Assembly: GCA_043779285.1 (NCBI GenBank)
Contig: JAYWEL010000082.1
Span: 1-5,194, forward strand
Reading direction: 5' to 3'
Length of the DNA stretch: 5,194 nt
Source of the DNA: MGR-bin208 sp043779285
GTDB taxonomy: Bacteria; Bacteroidota; Bacteroidia; Chitinophagales; Chitinophagaceae
The notes below the pieces were generated by a model. The model did not search any database, had not been told where the DNA came from, and was given only the letters and a program-made list of their open reading frames with translations. Positions 1-5,194 of the stretch are shown one piece after another. Each line of letters opens with the position of its first letter. The first letter of the stretch is position 1. The position numbers and the translations under genes are program-made.

Positions 1-216
1 AATATCCTTGATGAGTGAACCATACAGGTAATCAGTATCCCTCATCATTTTCCTCATAGCTATATTGTATTCTTCAAGGGAAGCCTTGTAAAAATTACCA
101 AAGAACAGCAGGTTTGTTTTTTTATCCAGCACTTCCTGATCTGTAAATTTTCCGCTGTTTACTTTTGGGCGGGTGGCAATAATTGAAATAACAATGGTGG
201 TAACGGCAACCAGTAA
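1..216 (-). pseudogene. Displaced 3' part of the HD–PycTM gene (rest of second membrane helix and cytoplasmic tail), frameshifted and cut by the window edge
   Basis: Starting with the codon at 216–214, a frame different from the HD gene's stays open for 72 codons to the left edge. It gives the exact kind of continuation the PycTM module needs: LLVAVTTIVISIIATRP completes a second transmembrane helix, then come KFTDQEVLDKKTNLLFFGNF, a SLEEY motif and MMRDTDYLYGSLIKDI. These stretches resemble the conserved tail of PycTM-family proteins as I know them. No start codon suits independent translation. Removing one T from the eight-T run (coding strand, 222–215) would join this frame to the HD gene and give a protein of 355 residues at the window edge; from memory the family is about 390–410, so some 40–50 residues would lie outside. 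It is listed as a separate broken part because the sequence as given does not read through. Confidence 0.8.
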
Positions 217-1066
217 AAAAAATAACAGTGGGTATGGTTAAAAAAGGCACCTGTTCCAATCTTCGTAACAGCACACTTAAAATAACGGAGATGATAATGG
301 CGTTTACTGAAATAAGAATATTGGCCTTACTGTCAGCCATATCACTAAGGCGAAAATGATTCTCTGATGTGAGGCGAAGCATGGTTTGAATACCCTTGGT
401 CATTAAACCGCCTGAGTCTTTTCCCATATCAGAAAGACTATGAGGTTCTTCTTCATCAACTTTGTCTTCAATTTCTTCTGATTTTTTCTTTGTTTTTTTC
501 ATGTTCTTTTGTTTTCTTTTATCCAGCAGGTCAATGCAATATTTTGTATAAAACCGGTGAGTGCTTAATAATTCCAATGATTTTAGTGCCCATTCTTTTT
601 CAGTGATATCTGTGCCCTTGAGTTGGTATTCTTCCCATACTTTTTGATTCGTTTTATTAAACTCCTTTGTACCCAGATGATAGGTATCTGCATCGCAAAT
701 AATCTCCATCAGTAAATTATCATGCTTTCGTGGGTGACGGGTAGCAAGTATACATTCCTGTACCTTTTCTGTCAATTCATCATCCGGAGCTTGTTCTTTC
801 ATAAACGCCTGCATCAATTCTACACTTTTTTCTTCGTGATGCTCAGGTTCAGCAACCAGGTATCCTGTATCATGAAACCATGCAGCTATATAAACGGCCA
901 GCATATCTTTCTCGCTCAGATAATAATGACCGGCAATTTCTTTTGTTCGGGCAACTACCTCTTTTGTATGTTCAAGATTATGGAATACCAATGCTGGATT
1001 TACATTTTTAGAAAATAAATCAGTAACGTAGTACTCTGTCCTTTTATATAAATTATCTGTATCCAT
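122..1066 (-). CDS. HD-domain phosphohydrolase fused to PycTM-type (Pycsar effector-like) membrane module, reading frame truncated by a frameshift (314 aa)
   Basis: Residues ~1–185 are an HD-superfamily metal-dependent phosphohydrolase. The likely metal ligands are H33 (NLEHTKEVV), H65–D66 (AWFHDTGY) and D125 (ICDADTYHLG), with H76/H77 and H111 as further candidates. Members of this superfamily hydrolyse nucleotides or phosphoesters; the substrate here cannot be told. A highly charged linker (~183–207, Lys-rich then Glu/Asp-rich) leads to a segment with SENHFRLSDMADSKANILIS, a pattern I recognise from the PycTM family of Pycsar effectors, followed by the first transmembrane helix (~248–267). 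The frame then leaves the family pattern within the second helix, at an eight-T run in the coding strand. It ends in about 30 unrelated residues and a stop at 122–124, while the expected continuation lies in another frame down to position 1. As read, the product would lose its second helix and cytoplasmic tail. The start ATG lies 8 bases after the stop of the upstream gene with no Shine-Dalgarno sequence, consistent with coupling in an operon. Confidence 0.85.
   Translation of the reverse strand: MDTDNLYKRTEYYVTDLFSKNVNPALVFHNLEHTKEVVARTKEIAGHYYLSEKDMLAVYIAAWFHDTGYLVAEPEHHEEKSVELMQAFMKEQAPDDELTEKVQECILATRHPRKHDNLLMEIICDADTYHLGTKEFNKTNQKVWEEYQLKGTDITEKEWALKSLELLSTHRFYTKYCIDLLDKRKQKNMKKTKKKSEEIEDKVDEEEPHSLSDMGKDSGGLMTKGIQTMLRLTSENHFRLSDMADSKANILISVNAIIISVILSVLLRRLEQVPFLTIPTVIFFTGCRYHHCYFNYCHPPKSKQRKIYRSGSAG
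215..222 (-). other. Eight-base homopolymer (A8 on +, T8 in coding strand) at the site of the frameshift
   Basis: The coding strand reads GTT ATT TTT TTT ACT in the HD frame. Family resemblance is lost at this point and resumes at once as TTA CTG GTT if the run is one T shorter (or two longer). The tract is therefore the most likely position of the indel. It could be a fixed mutation, a slippage-prone phase-variable switch, a transcriptional slippage site or a base-calling error. Confidence 0.75.
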
Positions 1067-1499
1067 GGTTGATATTAAAAAACAAGTTTAAATTTTGTAC
1101 CAAGAGAAAAATTATACAGCTTATCTTCTGGTGAAAAGCCAACAGTGAAAGACATCATAACAACTCCGTAGGGAATGAAATAAAAACCTCCACCATAAGA
1201 AGGATGCCATTTTTTTGAATCTTCACCCTTTTGCCATACTCTCCCCACTTCATAAAACCCCATAACTCCAACATCACCTGGTAACAAATAAGATTGCGAT
1301 TTAAATAGTTTTACCCTCAACTCTGTACTTCCGTAACCCATTGATGAGCCTGCGAACCTGTTTTTCCTGTAACCTCTCAGGAAATTATGGGCACCGATAT
1401 TCAGTGCCTGGAAATATTCGTATTCCTTACTGAAAATACGACCACCACCCAACCGGAATATTGCACTTACTCTTGCTGCATCCTGTAAACTGGCATAAA
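1031..1499 (-). repeat. Direct repeat, downstream copy (3' end of second barrel gene plus 5' end of HD gene)
   Basis: This is the partner of the tract at 4729–5194. It spans the last 141 codons of the fusion gene, its stop, the 8-base gap and the first 12 codons of the HD gene. Here the HD gene start is intact and continues into a full HD domain, which marks this as the ancestral junction and the other as the duplicated one. Confidence 0.88.
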
Positions 1500-4400
1500 T
1501 AGTTATATCAGATGTTAACCTGGTAAGGTGATTTGCATTTTTTGATAACCCATACAAGGAGGTTAATTCAGTGTACCATGTCATACCACGGGTGGGAAAA
1601 ATTTCATTATTGATATAAGTGATATCAAACCTTGCTTTGGCACCGAGATATTCTTTTACCCCGTATATATCTGCAGAGTCGGTGCCAATTACCGCAGGAT
1701 TTCCAAGTATACGTTTGCTGTTGTCTTTGTATTTGCTCCAGTATTGATAATAACTTGGCCCAATGGACACTTGCAACATATTATTCAACCTTTTCCTTAT
1801 CAGTATGTCGGTTTCAAAAAACTTATAACGTACACGATAAAACTCTAATGACTTGCTCTTATCGTAAACTGATTCGTTACCAAACCCAAAAAAATTATTG
1901 AGTGTTGGATTCACCAGTTCAGCCCGTACCAATACATCATTTTTAAAAAAAACTTTATTAAAGGTGCCGTTATATCTTATGCGGTAAGCATCTTTATTGG
2001 GTGCAAACAGCGTTACCAGCCGTTGATCAGTTGAATAAGGTTCTTTTCTGAACCCAAAAGTTCTCAATGCAAATCCTGCACCAATCAAAAGGCCATCTTC
2101 AGCATTAAAACCCAAATCAAGTTGAGGAAATCTAGTTCTTGTATATCTGAAGCTGTTCATTCTATAATCATTGATGGAAGGGTGAGGTGAGAATTCTGTT
2201 TTGCTTTTTACAAGATTGATGCTTGCATTTTTTTCAGTTGAGAGGTCATACACTTTGTTCCTTATATTTCCTTTGAGGTTAAACGTATCATTGCCTTTGC
2301 CACCAATGATACGCAGTTTTATTTTCGAGGAAACATCAGCATCAATTTCAAACTTATCATCGCCATTCAATCCAAATAACCTTATTTCCTTTGTAACATC
2401 CTGTTTAAAGATTCTTGTAAACATAACTGAAGCTGAATCGGTAGCATTCACCTTTTTATACGCCGTTATCTGTAAACCATCCGGATGATTCTTGACATGA
2501 AAATACTCTGATTTATTACTGCCGGCTACAGTAACAATTTTTGAAATAAACCTGTAATAAGTGAGTGCATCTTTGAGCAGCTGATCCCTTCGGCTCTTTA
2601 ACTTATCAGCAACAATTTTTCCATCAATTGCATAAATTGGTTCGGGAAATTTTTTAACTGCATTTTCAATGACTGTATCCGTCATTTTATTCTGAAAATC
2701 TTTGGTTATGGTTACCCATGCAGATTCATCGAGATTATTCATAAAGAATCTGTCGAAATCCCTTGTTTGAAAATTAAACCCGTTGATATCTTTGATGGTT
2801 GGTTTAAATCCTTGCAAAAAAGGCATCAGTCGTTTTGATACTTTTTTTACTAAAAAACCGTCCGAATTAGAAAATGCCTGATCTCTGTCCCGGGGTATAG
2901 GAAAATATAATTTACCTACTCCTGTATCTGTAGTTCCCCATTTCCACTGGTCGGCATGCCGGTCCCAATCACTGATGAGTATATCGAGTAACCTTGCTGT
3001 GAGCACTTTTTCCTGGTCAACATGATGATCATTATCTTCCAGCATTTTATTGATGATTTTGCCGGTGCTTTTCGCATCTACGTAACCAGCTCCGGGGTTA
3101 CGCATTTCAAGCATCACAACTGTATTGGCAAACATTTTTCTATACAATCCAAATGCAGGATCATCCGGTACATAAAAGAATTCCGGAACGGCAACAGGCA
3201 CGCCCACTGCTCTTGCCAACCCCGGTATCACCAGTGGCGCATGTGGATGACTTCCTGAAACCATATCCTGTACCATCCATTGTGCCAATGAGTTTCTTAA
3301 ATGATAGGGTACTATTTTTTCTATATCTTTTTCAACTGATCTTATTACCCACTCCTTTCCATTTTTATCTGATAGTTGTAATGATTTGGATTGTTTACCC
3401 CCTCCTAAGTTTTTAATTGTAAAGCCTCCTTTTTCTTTGCGTATGTTAAACTCTCTCATTGCAAAAGGCGTACTCCATTCCTGGCGGTAATTTTTGCCCA
3501 GAAAAAATTTCTGAAACCCCGATTTGGGCTTATATCTTTCACTGGCAGAAACAACTACACTGTCTTTAAATTTATATTCAACCTCCCTTGTAATTTCAGC
3601 AGCCACCGGGGGCAGTTTTGAAAAATCAAGAATATGATTTGTATAATCCATTTTTGTAGAATCACCTTCTACAATATATACGTTGGCTTGCACTTGTTTA
3701 CCTTTTGAGATTTCCAATGTTACAAATCCTGCCTTAGGTGAGGCATACAGACTTTTTTTTCCTTTTGATACTCTTGAATTCTTACTTCCGCTTCCGCTTG
3801 TTATGTAATTATAACCGCTATCCTGTATGATTTGTATTGAATGATCATGACCCGCAACATAAATAACATTATCATGTCCTTTAACTACATTTTCAATTGC
3901 AAAAATCATTGCCTGGTAAGGTGGGCTCTGCAAATCCTGCTCAACACCAAATACAGCTCTTGTTAAAGGATAAATAGAACCTATTACCGGTAAAGGAATA
4001 TACAGGTAGTCCCGCATGTCTGTAAAAGGAAAAATATGTTGCTTTAATGTAAAATATCCACCATGAGGACTATAGGTTCTGAAAGTGTGATGAAATGCAA
4101 TTAAAACCAGTTTGCCTGAGTTCTTTGAAAGTATATCATCTAACTGCAACAATACTTCATCTTTTGTTTTATACGGGCAATCGGATTCAATGCCGGGTTT
4201 ATCACCAGCATGTAACCACCACTGACTATCCATGATCACCAGTAAAATATCATCTGTTATTTTTACTTCAACGGGCCCGGGGCATCCATCCCGTGGAAAC
4301 ATCTTTACATTTTCATTTCCCAAATAATCAATATAGGATTGTTCTCTTAAAATAGATTCATAACCATTTGAACTGCCTACAGCCCAATCATGATTGCCGG

Positions 4401-4713
4401 GAACAAAATATACTTTTGCCTTGCTGTTATCTGCTATATGAATTTGTGTATCAAGTGGTGCCTTTGCCATTGCATAAGTTGGCAATGAATTATCAGGCAA
4501 TCCTGTTCTGTAAAGATTATCGCCCAAATAAATAATGGTTGTTTTTTCAGTAAGAGGAATATTTTTCTTAACAGCATTTACTACAGGATGTTTTCCATTG
4601 GTCAGTTGTCCGGCATCACCTATTAAAATGATCCTCGCCTGTATGCTGTCTTGTGCATGAACAGTTGTATTTAATATAAAAAGAATGCATAAGGATATAC
4701 CAATCTTTTTCAT
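1075..4713 (-). CDS. Secreted metallophosphoesterase – kinase-like – Omp85 barrel fusion protein (1212 aa)
   Basis: This is a predicted outer-membrane protein. Numbering is from the ATG at 4711–4713, chosen because it directly begins a signal peptide (MKKIGISLCILFILNTTVHA, cut before QDS). An in-frame ATG at 4762–4764 would add 17 residues that look like a relic of another gene. Residues ~24–345 form a calcineurin-like phosphoesterase of purple acid phosphatase type with all metal motifs present: GDAG (D33), GDNLY (65–68), GNHD (106–109), FHH (208–209) and GHDH (288–291). The only two cysteines after the signal peptide (144 and 179) lie in this domain and could form a disulfide. Residues ~370–760 have atypical-kinase-like marks: a Gly-rich GGGKQSKSLQL (from 437), WVIRSVEKD, then SDWDRHADQW (D584, H586) and IPRDRDQAFS (D609, D611). 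A short beta segment with GLNGDD and GGKGNDTF follows (781–811). The last ~360 residues are an Omp85 barrel with LRGY (1112–1115) and a terminal Phe. No POTRA domain is evident. The substrate is unknown. Fold calls for the two ends are strong; the kinase call is tentative. Confidence 0.9.
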   Translation of the reverse strand: MKKIGISLCILFILNTTVHAQDSIQARIILIGDAGQLTNGKHPVVNAVKKNIPLTEKTTIIYLGDNLYRTGLPDNSLPTYAMAKAPLDTQIHIADNSKAKVYFVPGNHDWAVGSSNGYESILREQSYIDYLGNENVKMFPRDGCPGPVEVKITDDILLVIMDSQWWLHAGDKPGIESDCPYKTKDEVLLQLDDILSKNSGKLVLIAFHHTFRTYSPHGGYFTLKQHIFPFTDMRDYLYIPLPVIGSIYPLTRAVFGVEQDLQSPPYQAMIFAIENVVKGHDNVIYVAGHDHSIQIIQDSGYNYITSGSGSKNSRVSKGKKSLYASPKAGFVTLEISKGKQVQANVYIVEGDSTKMDYTNHILDFSKLPPVAAEITREVEYKFKDSVVVSASERYKPKSGFQKFFLGKNYRQEWSTPFAMREFNIRKEKGGFTIKNLGGGKQSKSLQLSDKNGKEWVIRSVEKDIEKIVPYHLRNSLAQWMVQDMVSGSHPHAPLVIPGLARAVGVPVAVPEFFYVPDDPAFGLYRKMFANTVVMLEMRNPGAGYVDAKSTGKIINKMLEDNDHHVDQEKVLTARLLDILISDWDRHADQWKWGTTDTGVGKLYFPIPRDRDQAFSNSDGFLVKKVSKRLMPFLQGFKPTIKDINGFNFQTRDFDRFFMNNLDESAWVTITKDFQNKMTDTVIENAVKKFPEPIYAIDGKIVADKLKSRRDQLLKDALTYYRFISKIVTVAGSNKSEYFHVKNHPDGLQITAYKKVNATDSASVMFTRIFKQDVTKEIRLFGLNGDDKFEIDADVSSKIKLRIIGGKGNDTFNLKGNIRNKVYDLSTEKNASINLVKSKTEFSPHPSINDYRMNSFRYTRTRFPQLDLGFNAEDGLLIGAGFALRTFGFRKEPYSTDQRLVTLFAPNKDAYRIRYNGTFNKVFFKNDVLVRAELVNPTLNNFFGFGNESVYDKSKSLEFYRVRYKFFETDILIRKRLNNMLQVSIGPSYYQYWSKYKDNSKRILGNPAVIGTDSADIYGVKEYLGAKARFDITYINNEIFPTRGMTWYTELTSLYGLSKNANHLTRLTSDITIYASLQDAARVSAIFRLGGGRIFSKEYEYFQALNIGAHNFLRGYRKNRFAGSSMGYGSTELRVKLFKSQSYLLPGDVGVMGFYEVGRVWQKGEDSKKWHPSYGGGFYFIPYGVVMMSFTVGFSPEDKLYNFSLGTKFKLVF

Positions 4714-4764
4714 GATTTTTTGTTTACCGTACTCTCTCGTTTTATATAAATGATCTGTTTTCAT
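4714..4764 (-). other. Relic of the HD-gene 5' end at a tandem-duplication junction; in-frame 17-codon leader of the fusion gene
   Basis: The codons from the ATG at 4762–4764 spell MKTDHLYKTREY, against MDTDNLYKRTEY at the start of the HD gene (1066–1031). Over these 12 codons 31 of 36 bases are identical by hand count. The match fades after codon 12; the remaining 15 bases (GGTAAACAAAAAATC) do not follow the HD gene and probably come from the original leader of the fusion gene. There is no stop between this relic and the signal peptide, so translation from here would place 17 charged residues before it. A separate start at 4713 needs no such extension. Which start is used cannot be decided from the sequence. 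Confidence 0.75.
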
Positions 4765-5194
4765 ACTTATTAAAAAATGAGTTTAAACTTTGAACCGAGA
4801 GAAAAATTAAACAGCCTGTCTTCAGGCGAAAAACCAACAGTGAAGGACATCATTGCCACACCATAAGGAATGAAATAAAACCCACCTCCATAAGCAGGAT
4901 GCCATTTTTTTGAAATCTCACCCTTTTGCCATACTCTTCCTACATCATAAAATCCCATTATGCCAACATCACCAGGAAGCACATAGGATTGCGACTTAAA
5001 TAACTTTGCCCTCAACTCCGTACTTGCATAAGCAATGGACGAACCTGAAAACCTGTTTTTTCTGTAACCTCTCAGGAAATTATGAGCACCAATGTTCAAA
5101 GCCTGGAAATACTCGTATTCCTTATTGAAAATATGACCTCCCCCTAACCGAAAGATTGCCCCCACTCTACCGGGATCCCTTAAACTTGCATAGA
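4729..5194 (-). repeat. Direct repeat, upstream copy (3' end of first barrel gene plus relic of HD start)
   Basis: This tract matches 1031–1499. From 4770 to 5194 it aligns without gaps to 1075–1499 (offset 3695). The short gap after the stop differs by 3 bases (5 against 8), and 4729–4764 then aligns to 1031–1066 (offset 3698). In the 60 bases 4776–4835, 49 match by hand count (about 82%), so the duplication is not recent. The match continues to the window edge and surely extends beyond. Confidence 0.88.
4770..5194 (-). CDS. Omp85/BamA-type outer-membrane barrel protein, C-terminal part (5' end outside window); paralogue of the next gene
   Basis: The frame is open from the right window edge to a TAA at 4770–4772, giving the last 140 codons; the true start lies beyond the window. 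The visible part is the end of an Omp85 superfamily beta-barrel. It has the conserved loop-6 motif LRGY (in HNFLRGYRKNRF), alternating amphipathic strands rich in Gly and aromatics, and a final strand ending in Phe (SKFKLIF), the usual C-terminal signal for barrel insertion. By hand alignment it matches the C-terminus of the downstream gene at 119 of 140 residues (85%) with no gaps, so its unseen N-terminal part is probably also a signal peptide, metallophosphoesterase and kinase-like domain; that is inference. A GTG at 5163–5165 could be mistaken for a start, but homology to the paralogue continues upstream of it to the edge. It ends 5 bases before the upstream ATG candidate of the next gene, which suggests one transcript. 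Confidence 0.88.
   Translation of the reverse strand, partial: YASLRDPGRVGAIFRLGGGHIFNKEYEYFQALNIGAHNFLRGYRKNRFSGSSIAYASTELRAKLFKSQSYVLPGDVGIMGFYDVGRVWQKGEISKKWHPAYGGGFYFIPYGVAMMSFTVGFSPEDRLFNFSLGSKFKLIF

Noticed and set aside
215..222. Programmed −1 ribosomal frameshifting at the T8 run
   Set aside because: A −1 shift would lead into the third frame (TAC TGG), not the family-like TTA CTG GTT frame; a +1 shift or a one-base deletion is needed, for which this site shows no known stimulator.
500..502. Internal ATG (residue 189 of the HD protein) as start of a separate PycTM protein
   Set aside because: It sits inside a continuous open frame in the charged linker; there is no stop before it and no initiation signal, so a fusion is the simpler reading.
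722..1018. Open frame of 98 codons on the plus strand
   Set aside because: It lies wholly opposite the HD domain coding region, has no recognisable domain, and its composition is that of an antisense shadow.
1632..1901. Open frame of 89 codons on the plus strand
   Set aside because: It is antisense to the Omp85 barrel part of the fusion gene; the minus-strand frame carries clear homology to its paralogue and a barrel pattern.
2201..2488. Open frame of 95 codons on the plus strand
   Set aside because: It is antisense to the pre-barrel region of the fusion gene and has no recognisable motif.
3022..3416. Two overlapping plus-strand open frames (3022–3258 and 3153–3416)
   Set aside because: Both are opposite the kinase-like region of the fusion gene and overlap each other in different frames; neither looks like a protein family.
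5163..5165. GTG as the start of the right-edge gene
   Set aside because: Homology to the paralogue continues upstream of it to the edge (YASLRDPGRV against YASLQDAARV), so it is an internal valine codon.

Overview
The window is AT-rich, coded entirely on the minus strand, and packed with genes. Start codons lack Shine-Dalgarno sequences and instead follow A/T-rich leaders. Together with the protein families (a large metallophosphoesterase–Omp85 barrel fusion and an HD–PycTM protein), this points to a Bacteroidota chromosome, plausibly the Chitinophagaceae or a relative. The taxon is an inference from family resemblance, not from a marker gene.

Layout in the direction of transcription (right to left): (1) 5194–4770, the last 140 codons of an Omp85-type outer-membrane barrel protein, cut by the window edge. 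(2) 4713–1075 (possible earlier start at 4764), a complete paralogue of gene 1. It has a signal peptide, a purple-acid-phosphatase-like metallophosphoesterase domain, a middle domain with atypical-kinase-like motifs, a short glycine/aspartate-rich beta segment and a C-terminal Omp85 barrel. (3) 1066–1, an HD-domain phosphohydrolase fused to a PycTM (Pycsar effector-type) membrane module. Gene 3 is broken by a one-base frameshift at an eight-base homopolymer (215–222) and runs off the left edge. The gaps are only 5 and 8 bases, so the three genes look like one operon with possible translational coupling. No promoter or terminator is visible in the window.

Two events can be read from the sequence. 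First, genes 1 and 2 come from an old tandem duplication with a unit of about 3.7 kb. The duplicated segment carried the first ~12 codons of the HD gene, and this relic now lies between the stop of gene 1 and the signal peptide of gene 2, in frame with gene 2. It also shows that the HD gene already followed the phosphoesterase–barrel gene before the duplication. Second, the HD–PycTM gene is shifted in its second membrane helix, yet the displaced frame is still a clean, family-like continuation of 72 codons up to the edge. This suggests a recent mutation, a phase-variable tract or a sequence error.

Functionally, the operon joins a predicted periplasmic or surface phosphatase/kinase-like outer-membrane protein, in two copies, to an inner-membrane protein of a type otherwise known from cyclic-nucleotide antiphage defence. 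No cyclase gene is seen here. Whether the genes work together is a hypothesis resting on their linkage and spacing.
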